Positions 46,041-52,780 of a stretch of 64,000 nucleotides of DNA are shown piece by piece. Location: contig NZ_JPOE01000005.1 in assembly GCF_000733775.1 (NCBI RefSeq), positions 744,001-808,000 on the forward strand. The letters run 5' to 3'. Source of the DNA: Thiomonas sp. FB-Cd (GTDB lineage: Bacteria; Pseudomonadota; Gammaproteobacteria; Burkholderiales; Burkholderiaceae_C). Position 1 is the first letter of the stretch. The number at the start of each line of letters is the position of its first letter. Both the position numbers and the translations under genes were made by a program. The notes under the pieces are model-generated. The model saw only the letters and a program-made list of their open reading frames with translations. It searched no databases and was not told the origin of the DNA.

Positions 46041-46069
46041 TGCGATCAGTTGCCTGACGAAGACGCGCC

Positions 46070-46399
46070 ATGCCCGCCACCCTGCAAGTTGAATCGACGC
46101 TGACCGACCGCTACCAGACCACCGTGCCCGAGACGGTGCGTCGAGCGTTGCGCCTGGGCAAGCGCGACAAGATCCACTACACAATCCGTCCCGGCGGCGA
46201 GGTCGTGCTCACGCGCGCGACCCCTGGCGACGGCGACGATCCGGCGTTGGCGCCGTTTTTGGACTTCCTTGCCCGCGACTTGGCCGAGCACCCTGAACGG
46301 CTCCAAGTCGTGGACGCTGGTCTCGCACAGCGCATCCAGGCACTGGTCGGCGGTGTTGAGGTTGATCTGGGCGCGCCGCTGTCGGCGGACGATGAATGA
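46070..46399 (+). CDS. prlF: Antitoxin PrlF (AbrB-like)
   Basis: 109 residues. N-terminal swapped-hairpin AbrB DNA-binding domain (STLTDRYQTTVPETVRRALRLGKRDKIHYTI) and a C-terminal toxin-binding tail (DPALAPFLDFLARDLAEHPERL). Its stop overlaps the yhaV start by 4 bp (ATGA). Neutralises the YhaV ribonuclease and, with it, represses the promoter just upstream. Confidence 0.93.
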   Translation: MPATLQVESTLTDRYQTTVPETVRRALRLGKRDKIHYTIRPGGEVVLTRATPGDGDDPALAPFLDFLARDLAEHPERLQVVDAGLAQRIQALVGGVEVDLGAPLSADDE

Positions 46400-46905
46400 G
46401 CGGCGGCACGCCGCTGGTCGTCAACGGGTGGACCCTCTTTGCCCACCCGATCTTCCTTGACCAACTTGACTCCCTGACCGCCCAGGTCGAAGCGCTCAAG
46501 CGCAAGGACTCGGTCGGCTACGTCAGGAAGAACGCCACCAAGCGCCTGGCGGCCATCGCCAAGTTGGCGTTCGAGGTGATTCCACAGGACCCCACCCGAC
46601 CGGAGTACCGCCAGGGCAACATGCTCGGCGACGAGCACAAGCATTGGTTCCGGGCCAAGTTCTTCCAGCAGTACCGGCTGTTCTTCCGCTTCCATGCGCA
46701 GGCCAAGGTGATCGTGTTCGCTTGGGTCAACGACGAGGACACGAAGCGGGCCTACGAGAGCTCTGACGACGCCTACCGGGTGTTCCGCCGGATGCTTGAC
46801 AGCGGCCACCCGCCGTCGGAGTGGGGCCAGTTGCTGGCCGAAGCACGCGCCGAATCGGAGCGCCTTGGCCGACTGGCGTCAGGCGGCGCACGCGCAAGTC
46901 CTTGA
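46396..46905 (+). CDS. yhaV: Toxin YhaV (RelE-superfamily ribonuclease)
   Basis: 169 residues. Family features: VNGWTLFAHPIFLDQLDSL at the start, KRLAAIAKLAFEVIPQDPTRPEYRQGNMLG, and the catalytic/structural RAKFFQQYRLFFRFHAQAKVIVFAWVNDEDTKRAY block. Full length, so probably an active mRNA-cleaving toxin. Translationally coupled to prlF. Confidence 0.93.
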   Translation: MSGGTPLVVNGWTLFAHPIFLDQLDSLTAQVEALKRKDSVGYVRKNATKRLAAIAKLAFEVIPQDPTRPEYRQGNMLGDEHKHWFRAKFFQQYRLFFRFHAQAKVIVFAWVNDEDTKRAYESSDDAYRVFRRMLDSGHPPSEWGQLLAEARAESERLGRLASGGARASP

Positions 46906-46996
46906 TTTTTCGACCTGCCGGGCCATGCGGTTCGCTGTATCGCACTGGGTAGGCAGGAGCAACGCTCGAACTGGCCTCCTAGCGAGTCGTTCGACC

Positions 46997-47779
46997 TCAC
47001 GCGTGTCGTGCCGCCGGAGGATGTGAACTTCCTGACCACGCACCTGCGCTTCCACTGGCTTGAGTACCCCGCAGGGCTTGAACGATAGCGTTCCACTCTG
47101 CTTGCGTGAGCACGCGGTCGCGCGCGTTGTTGATTTTCGGGATGTCCACCCCGGCCGCCGGGTTCACGCCCGGCTGGGTCCAGGACCATTTGGTTCGGGC
47201 GTAGTTGAACAGGCGGCTGAGCTGCGCCTGCTCGAGATTGACGCTCGCCGGCTCGTAGTGCTCGTCGCGCATCGCGTACATCAACTGCTGCACGGCGTAG
47301 GTGGTCACATCGGCGAACGCCATCCGTGCCAATTGCTGAAGTATTTTCGTCGACTTCTGGCCCCGCGCGTCCTGGCTGCAGCGGTGCGGCTGCAGGCTCT
47401 TGGGAATCGTGCGCGCCTCCTCGTCGACCAGCTCGACCTGCCAGTGGAGCGCTCCCGCCTGGGTGACCGGCTCGACCTTATGCAGGCGAATCACCGGCAG
47501 GCCACACGCGCGCAGATAGCAGTTGATACGACTGGCGTCCTGACACGCGCCCTTGAGCTCGGGCAGCTTCTCCAGCGCATAGTCCATGAACGCCACGCCA
47601 ACGCTCGTCTGGTGGGGACCGAGTTTGGCCGGCTTGCCGGTTTCGAGTATCGCCAGGCGCTGCTGTTCGGCCGCGTTTCGCGCGTCCGCTGCCGAGCTGT
47701 AGCCGCTGAGATAGATGTCCTGGCCGCGCACACGCACGCGCACCGCCCATCCCCTGCCCTCCGGATACGGCTTAGCCAT
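46997..47779 (-). pseudogene. Truncated tyrosine-recombinase integrase
   Basis: About 260 residues from ATG 47,779 (MAKPYPEGRGWAVRVRVRG). The arm-binding and core-binding regions are visible, including TTYAVQQLMYAMRDEHYEPASVNLEQAQLSRLFNYARTKW. The frame departs from family-like sequence after LTQAEWNAIVQALRG (near 47,070), before any of the R-H-R-Y catalytic residues. The catalytic domain is absent from the window, so the gene cannot be active. It probably once moved the island. Confidence 0.75.
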
Positions 47780-48285
47780 GACGCACCCCGCGGCGGACGG
47801 TGTGTCCTCGAACCTGGAACCTGGGGAACGCAAACCAATGTTGAATGATGACCTTCACGAAAACTCCTTGAGTGGAGTTGCGTGTAGGAACACCGGTCGG
47901 AGAGCGTCCTGGCCGGTGTATTTACGGCGCAGTGGCGCACATGCAGGCGCCGTCGATGCCGGATGCCTTGGCCAGACCGAGTGTCAGAAAAAACAAAGCC
48001 CCGTCACAGGGACAGGGCTAAGTTGTTGAGTCGGCTTGGTGGTGGAGTGTAACAGAAAACCAAACCCACATATCAGCAGTCTCTCAGCCCCGGTCGGAAG
48101 CCTTGAGACCCTCGCGCGATTCCGGGGAAGGATTTCGCGCAACCGCACATGTCCATGATGGTAAGTTCAGAGAGGCCGATTGGCACTCGCAGTTGCCGCA
48201 ACTGCCAGGGAATCTGGTGGATGCAACTTGGCTTTCCTCTCGTCTATCGCCGTAATGCCCGGCACGAACGACGAAAGGAAATGCC
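47780..48285. other. 506-bp spacer with minus-strand terminator
   Basis: Between the integrase fragment and the helix-turn-helix gene. Contains the terminator at 47,997-48,019 and, right before 48,286, a clear GAAAGGAAATGCC ribosome site. No protein gene is evident; a small RNA on the minus strand, ending at the terminator, is possible but unsupported by a promoter. Confidence 0.4.
47983..48019 (-). terminator. Intrinsic terminator reading leftward
   Basis: On the minus strand: AGCCCTGTC-loop-GACGGGGCT (48,019 to 47,997, one mismatch in a 9-bp stem) followed by TTGTTTTTTCTG. This is a good Rho-independent terminator. No leftward gene lies upstream of it for 2 kb, so it may shield the integrase from readthrough or end an unannotated RNA. 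Confidence 0.7.
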
Positions 48286-48648
48286 ATGCAAACCGAACCC
48301 GCCTTCACCGAAACGGGGCTCGCACGTCGGTGGAACGTCAGCATCAAGACCCTGCAACGCTGGCGCAGCGAAGAACGCGGCCAGCCGTACATCAAGCTCT
48401 CAAAGGCCATCCGCTATCCAGTCGATGAGATCGTCACCTATGAGCAGGCGATCCGCCAGGGCATGTCCCACGAAGTGCCGCTGCCATCCTTGAACGACGC
48501 GCAGCCCGTTGTCGAATCTCCCGCGCCCGCCGCCCCCGAACCGAAGCGGTATTACTTGAGCGAGGCCTTCGCACTCATCGCGCAGTACGGCAGTCTTGAA
48601 GCGGCCGAGGCCGCGCTGACGGAGGCGCGCGATGAAGCCCAAGGTTGA
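48286..48648 (+). CDS. Helix-turn-helix (excisionase/AlpA-like) protein
   Basis: 120 residues with a strong ribosome site. The N-terminal domain (FTETGLARRWNVSIKTLQRWRSEERGQPYIKLSKAIRYPVDEI) is a winged HTH of the MerR/excisionase type. The C-terminal half (RYYLSEAFALIAQYGSLEAAEAALTEARDEA) is acidic and helical. Its end overlaps the next gene by 17 bp, and the two share related DNA-binding domains, so they look like a regulatory pair of the island. Confidence 0.7.
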   Translation: MQTEPAFTETGLARRWNVSIKTLQRWRSEERGQPYIKLSKAIRYPVDEIVTYEQAIRQGMSHEVPLPSLNDAQPVVESPAPAAPEPKRYYLSEAFALIAQYGSLEAAEAALTEARDEAQG

Positions 48649-49180
48649 TGCCGATAGACAGAGTGTTGTGTCCAGCCCGGAAGAGCCAGTCATCACGTAT
48701 CCGGTCCTCGATGAAACCCAGTTGTCCTCGAGGTGGAATCTCTCACCCAAGACGCTGCAAAAGTGGCGCTCGGAAGGAATCGGCCCGCCCGCCTGGCACC
48801 TCAACAGATCTATCCGTTACCTTCTGATGGAGGTTGAGGCCTTCGAGCGCAAGGCTCGGGTCACTTGGAAATCCCCTGCCGGACGCCCTTTGTCCGAATC
48901 CTCGCCCACGGCACGTGAAGACGCCATCGAGCAGATGATGCAGAAGCGGCCTGAACGCCGTGATCGGGTTTTCTACTCAGCCAAAGAGGTGGTCGACATC
49001 ACTGGATTGCCCGGTTACTGGATTCACCAGAATCAGGAACGCCTGCGGCTCGGCATTCCGTTCTACCGGATCGCAAACGGTGACGCCATCCGCTTCAGCA
49101 TCGAGGAACTCTTCCTCTGGGAGATGCATCACCTGCGCCCATGCCGGTACCCAGCAAAAGGGAATGCTGATGCCCCGTAG
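48632..49180 (+). CDS. Double helix-turn-helix protein
   Basis: 182 residues. First domain (LDETQLSSRWNLSPKTLQKWRSEGIGPPAWHLNRSIRYLLMEVEAFE) closely resembles that of the preceding gene; second domain (VDITGLPGYWIHQNQERLRLGIPFYRIANGDAIRFSIEELFLWEM) resembles the product of 45,637. So each DNA-binding domain has a relative elsewhere in the island. Likely an excisionase or operon regulator; exact role unknown. Confidence 0.65.
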   Translation: MKPKVDADRQSVVSSPEEPVITYPVLDETQLSSRWNLSPKTLQKWRSEGIGPPAWHLNRSIRYLLMEVEAFERKARVTWKSPAGRPLSESSPTAREDAIEQMMQKRPERRDRVFYSAKEVVDITGLPGYWIHQNQERLRLGIPFYRIANGDAIRFSIEELFLWEMHHLRPCRYPAKGNADAP

Positions 49181-49253
49181 TTGGGACGGGGCGTGGCGAA
49201 GTGTGTTGCCCTACGTTCCTATATTTCGTTGATTAGTTGAAATTGGAGAACAA

Positions 49254-49883
49254 ATGGAACACACTCCATCAATGCTCTCCGAGACCCACACCCAGCGCAT
49301 CCTTGATCTGGCCAGCCAGAGAGTGCTGCTACGTGCCAGCGATCTGGACGCCATCAGCTCGCCCCGGGTCATCCTGACGCGCATGACTGCAGCAGGACTG
49401 CTGGAACGGGTCGGGCGTGGTCTTTACCGTCTGCCAGGCGCACAGGTGACGGAATTTGAGAGTCTTGCCCTTGTCGCCACCAGGGTGCCACAAGCCGTGT
49501 TCAGCCTACTCACAGCACTCCAGTTGCACGGGCTGACCACCCAACTGCCGCGTCAAATATGGATCGCCATGCCACGCGGCAGCCACTCACCCCGGATCGA
49601 CTTTCCGCCGATCCGGATGGTTCAGATGGCCGGTAGGGCTTATCTGGCAGGCGTCGAGGAGCACTTGTGCAACGGGGTGAAGGTGCGGATCTACAGCCCG
49701 GCCAAGACCGTGGTCGATTGCTTCAAACATCGCAACAAGATCGGTCTGGATGTGGCGCTGGAAGCCTTGAAAGACGCCTGGAGGACGCGCAAGGCCTCTG
49801 TGGACGATCTGTGGCGCTACGCCCAGGACTGCCGCGTCGCCACTGTGATGCGCCCCTACATGGAGGCAGTCGCCCACGAGTGA
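49254..49883 (+). CDS. AbiEi-like type IV antitoxin, orphan
   Basis: 209 residues. N-terminal winged helix (RVLLRASDLDAISSPRVILTRMTAAGLLERVGRGLYRLPG) and C-terminal AbiEi domain (SLLTALQLHGLTTQLPRQIWIAM, YSPAKTVVDCFKHRNKIGLDVALEAL). AbiEi is normally followed directly by the toxin AbiEii, a nucleotidyltransferase; here the next gene is an XRE-ImmA/IrrE protein instead. It may be a free-standing regulator. Confidence 0.8.
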   Translation: MEHTPSMLSETHTQRILDLASQRVLLRASDLDAISSPRVILTRMTAAGLLERVGRGLYRLPGAQVTEFESLALVATRVPQAVFSLLTALQLHGLTTQLPRQIWIAMPRGSHSPRIDFPPIRMVQMAGRAYLAGVEEHLCNGVKVRIYSPAKTVVDCFKHRNKIGLDVALEALKDAWRTRKASVDDLWRYAQDCRVATVMRPYMEAVAHE

Positions 49884-49917
49884 CGCCACGGCCTCCGAGA
49901 CGGGTAGGGTTCTCTTT

Positions 49918-49955
49918 GGTTTAAAAATTTGGTAGGATGACGGTTGTTTTAAACC
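49918..49955 (+). promoter_or_regulatory. Operator candidate before the XRE-ImmA gene
   Basis: GGTTTAAAA (49,918-49,926) and TTTTAAACC (49,947-49,955) form a perfect 9-bp inverted repeat with a 20-bp spacer, in AT-rich DNA 18 bp before ATG 49,973. AAAGGAGG lies between. XRE regulators usually bind such repeats in their own promoters. Confidence 0.6.
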
Positions 49956-49972
49956 CAACCAAAGGAGGCGTC

Positions 49973-51052
49973 ATGATTGCAGATCGCATTCGTCAAGCAC
50001 GATTGGCGGCAGGCCTGACCCTGGGTGCGTTGGGCGAACAGGTGGGTGTTTCTCACACCGCCATCCAGAAGTACGAGAAGGGCCTGCTGACGCCATCGTC
50101 GACTCAGCTACTCAAGCTGGCCCGCGCCTGCGGCATCCGGACCGAATACTTCTTTCGCACGCATACGGTTGAACTGCTGCAGCCCGAGTTCCGCAAGCTC
50201 TCGACCTTTGGCAAGACGGCGCAGGATGCGCTGAAGATCAAGGTCGTCGAGTTGGTGGAAAAGCGCGTGGAGTTGCTCGGCGCATTTCCCGAACTGCCGT
50301 TCCCGGCGTTTGCACCGCCCGCGAATCTGCCTGAGCACATCACCTCGCTGGATGAGATCGATGCGTTCTCGGATTCGGTCCGCAACGCTTGGCAGTTGGG
50401 GCTGAATCCGATTGCTGACCTCACCGACACCCTCGAAGGCCTTGGCTTGCTGGTCATCGTGGTAGATGAGGAGAACCCGGGCTTCTCTGGCTTGACGGCC
50501 AAGGCACGGACCGAAGATGGCCGGGAGTATCCGGTCGTGGCGGTTTCCAAGCGCTGGCCCGGTGATCGGCAGCGGTTCACGCTGGCGCATGAGTTGGGGC
50601 ACCTGCTGCTCGAAGGACGACTGGCTGACGGCATCAACGAAGAGAAAGCCTGCGACCGGTTCGCCGGTGCCTTCCTGGCTCCGGGTGTCGCGGTATTGCA
50701 GTTGCTTGGGGCACAACGCCATGCGCTGGAATGGCAAGAGCTGTATGTGCTCAAGCACGAGTTCGGTCTGTCGATGACCGGATGGCTGCAGCGCGCCAAA
50801 CAGTGTGGCGTGATCACCGAGGCCGCTCACCTCTCTATGTTCAAGCGGTTTTCGGCCAAGGGCTGGCGCAAGACCGAGCCTGGCCAGCCACTGCCGCAAG
50901 AGCATCCACGACTGTTTGATCAGTTGGTGTACCGCGCCTTGGCCGAGCAATACATTTCCGAAGGCAAGGCGGCGGAATTGCTGGGCATCCCGATGATGCG
51001 CTTCCACAAAGAACGCCAGCTGGAGTCATCGGATGCGGTTGCTCATCAGTGA
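49973..51052 (+). CDS. XRE regulator fused to ImmA/IrrE metallopeptidase
   Basis: 359 residues. HTH_3 at residues 5-60 (RIRQARLAAGLTLGALGEQVGVSHTAIQKYEKG), then a COG2856 peptidase domain with HELGH at 206-210 and E224 as likely third zinc ligand (EEKACDRFAGAFLAPG). The C-terminus is helical. Such fusions repress a promoter and may cleave a repressor or antitoxin under stress. It overlaps a PIN-domain gene by 20 bp, consistent with an antitoxin role. Confidence 0.88.
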   Translation: MIADRIRQARLAAGLTLGALGEQVGVSHTAIQKYEKGLLTPSSTQLLKLARACGIRTEYFFRTHTVELLQPEFRKLSTFGKTAQDALKIKVVELVEKRVELLGAFPELPFPAFAPPANLPEHITSLDEIDAFSDSVRNAWQLGLNPIADLTDTLEGLGLLVIVVDEENPGFSGLTAKARTEDGREYPVVAVSKRWPGDRQRFTLAHELGHLLLEGRLADGINEEKACDRFAGAFLAPGVAVLQLLGAQRHALEWQELYVLKHEFGLSMTGWLQRAKQCGVITEAAHLSMFKRFSAKGWRKTEPGQPLPQEHPRLFDQLVYRALAEQYISEGKAAELLGIPMMRFHKERQLESSDAVAHQ

Positions 51053-51542
51053 TGCGAACATCTTGATCGATATGGAAGCGGGAGCGTTGATGGAGACGCT
51101 CTTCCAGCTTCCGATGCAGTTCGGCATCCCTGATCTGCTGTACTACGAAGAAATTGAACCGGGCAGCCCTGGCCTTGAGGACCTGGGCTTGCAGGTCATG
51201 GAGGTCAGCGGCGACTTCGTGGCGTATGCCGAGCAGTTGCCAGGCCAGCACAACCATCTGCTTCCCGCTAAAAACGGTCCCAAGCCCAGTCACAACGACT
51301 ACTTGGCGCTGGCGCTTGCGAAGCAAGAGACTTGCACTTTGCTGACCGGCGACGCCAATTTGCGGATTGTTGCCAACAAGGAGCAGGTCAACGTCATGGG
51401 CACCATCGGGCTGCTGTGCGCCATGATCGAGAACCAGCTGCTGTCAGTCGACGACGCCTTCAAGGCACTTGACCGCATGAAATCAGGCAAGCGACGGCTG
51501 CCCTGGCCGGAAGCCGAAAAAGTGCTGAAGGCGCTGCGTTGA
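51033..51542 (+). CDS. PIN-like ribonuclease (toxin candidate)
   Basis: 169 residues. PIN acidic residues are visible: D7 (ISDANILID), E39/E40 (LLYYEE), D89 (SHNDYLALALA) and D107 (LLTGDANLR). PIN domains cut RNA and commonly act as toxins. The 20-bp overlap with the XRE-ImmA gene indicates coupled expression. I infer a toxin-antitoxin pair; the partner class is not the usual VapB. Confidence 0.78.
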   Translation: MRLLISDANILIDMEAGALMETLFQLPMQFGIPDLLYYEEIEPGSPGLEDLGLQVMEVSGDFVAYAEQLPGQHNHLLPAKNGPKPSHNDYLALALAKQETCTLLTGDANLRIVANKEQVNVMGTIGLLCAMIENQLLSVDDAFKALDRMKSGKRRLPWPEAEKVLKALR

Positions 51543-51585
51543 TCAGGTTCTGCCATCGGCAGGCAACCATTGCGGGCCAGTGGCT

Positions 51586-51792
51586 TTAGGCCAATGTCCG
51601 CTGCAACACGCTCCATGCGGTAGCCCAGTCGATCCGCTCCTGCTCCAAGCGAACGTTTTGCCCCCAGCGCTGCTGCTTGAGATCCCGATAGAGTTGCTGC
51701 TCTGGCTCCGTCAGTAGCGTCAGTTCCGTTGCCGGATGCTGCGCCAATTCATCCACCCACAGCGCCTTGTGTTGCAGCAAGGTGTCACACAC
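51586..51792 (-). CDS. Short hypothetical protein or gene remnant
   Basis: 68 residues if GTG 51,792 is used (VCDTLLQHKALWVDELAQH...). The composition (EPEQQLYRDLKQQRWGQNVRLEQERIDWATAW) looks protein-like and differs from the arginine-rich noise frames, but there is no ribosome site. The longer frame to 51,936 runs through the tRNA gene. Perhaps the end of a gene cut by island formation. Confidence 0.3.
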   Translation of the reverse strand: MCDTLLQHKALWVDELAQHPATELTLLTEPEQQLYRDLKQQRWGQNVRLEQERIDWATAWSVLQRTLA

Positions 51793-51816
51793 AGGACCCC
51801 GGTCGCACACGCAGAA

Positions 51817-51939
51817 TGTGCGGGAACCCCGCGTGGCATGCGGGAAGCACAAATGAAAACGCCCAACTGAGAACAGTTGGGCGTTGAATTTTGGTGGCCA
51901 GGGACGGAATCGAACCGCCGACACGCGGATTTTCAATCC
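51817..51939 (-). repeat. attR-like repeat at tRNA-Phe
   Basis: Partner of 41,012-41,132. The exact 53-bp core is 51,887-51,939, covering the tRNA 3' end. The less exact part includes the terminator. The two copies are offset by 10,807 bp, which sets the island length. Confidence 0.9.
51859..51884 (-). terminator. tRNA-Phe terminator
   Basis: 11-bp perfect stem ACGCCCAACTG / CAGTTGGGCGT with a 4-nt loop, followed on the minus strand by GTTTTCATTT. It starts 7 nt past the tRNA CCA end. A diverged copy lies at attL. Confidence 0.85.
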
Positions 51940-51967
51940 GCTGCTCTACCGACTGAGCTACCTGGCC
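51892..51967 (-). tRNA. tRNA-Phe (GAA)
   Basis: 76 nt including the encoded CCA. Acceptor arms GGCCAGG and CCTGGCC pair fully, D-arm AGCTC...GAGC, anticodon loop TTGAAAA with anticodon GAA, T-arm with GGTTCGATTCC. The downstream 48 nt plus flanking bases are duplicated at 41,080-41,132, marking it as the island's integration site. The tRNA is intact. Confidence 0.97.
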
Positions 51968-52069
51968 GCAATGACATTGCACACGGGTTGGGGCGCTGAG
52001 CCTCCCGATCGGCACACCCAATCAGGTGCGCCTGCAAATAAAGCTCGCAATCATAGCAAACCAGCGGGC

Positions 52070-52753
52070 TCACGTTTGGGATGGACCATCTTCCGACGTT
52101 GATGGTTGGGCGAGCGCGCCTTTGCGGCCCGACCGACCCCAGTCCACGCCGAGTTGCTTGAGCTTGCGATACAGGTGCGTGCGCTCCAGCCCGGTCTTGT
52201 CCGCCACCCGGGTCATGCTTCCACCTTCGCGTGCGAGGTGAAACTCAAAGTAGGCGCGCTCGAAGTCATCGCGTGCTTCGCGCAGCGGGCGGTCGAGGGG
52301 AAACGATTGCTCAGCGATCAGCGGTGGTGGGGGCTCAGGCACTGCCTTGACTGCGGGAGGTGCGACGAGGTCTGCGCGAGATTTGGGCGCTGGCTTGCTC
52401 AAGCCTTGCTCGACGGCCCGCAGCAGTTTTTGCAGGGCGATCGGCTTCTCAAGAAAAGCCATCGCGCCGATGCGCGTGGCCTCCACAGCGTTGTCGATCG
52501 TTCCATGGCCAGACATCATGATCACGGGCATCGTCAGCTGGCCCGCTCCGGCCCACTCCTTGAGCAGCGTCACGCCGTCGGTGTCGGGCATCCAGATGTC
52601 GAGCAGCACGAGATCAGGCTGGTACTGCATGCGTATCTCACGGGCCTGCTGGGCGTTCTCGGCTGCCTCCACCGTATGGCCCTCATCGCTCAATATTTCG
52701 GACAACAGATCGCGAATGCCGATTTCGTCGTCCACAACCAGAATGCTTGCCAT
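52070..52753 (-). CDS. ntrX: NtrX-like response regulator without AAA+ domain
   Basis: 227 residues. Receiver domain 1-120 with acceptor D in LVLLDIWMPD and the VDDE acidic pair, then a Pro-rich linker and a Fis-type HTH (GSMTRVADKTGLERTHLYRKLKQLGVDW). The sigma-54 AAA+ domain of classical NtrX is missing, so it is unlikely to activate sigma-54 promoters. Partner of the NtrY kinase 27 bp upstream. Confidence 0.88.
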   Translation of the reverse strand: MASILVVDDEIGIRDLLSEILSDEGHTVEAAENAQQAREIRMQYQPDLVLLDIWMPDTDGVTLLKEWAGAGQLTMPVIMMSGHGTIDNAVEATRIGAMAFLEKPIALQKLLRAVEQGLSKPAPKSRADLVAPPAVKAVPEPPPPLIAEQSFPLDRPLREARDDFERAYFEFHLAREGGSMTRVADKTGLERTHLYRKLKQLGVDWGRSGRKGALAQPSTSEDGPSQT

Positions 52754-52780
52754 ACGCTCAAAGGGTTCCGAAGTTTGCTG

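Noticed and set aside
49254..49883. Complete AbiE system
   Set aside because: No AbiEii nucleotidyltransferase is encoded up- or downstream.
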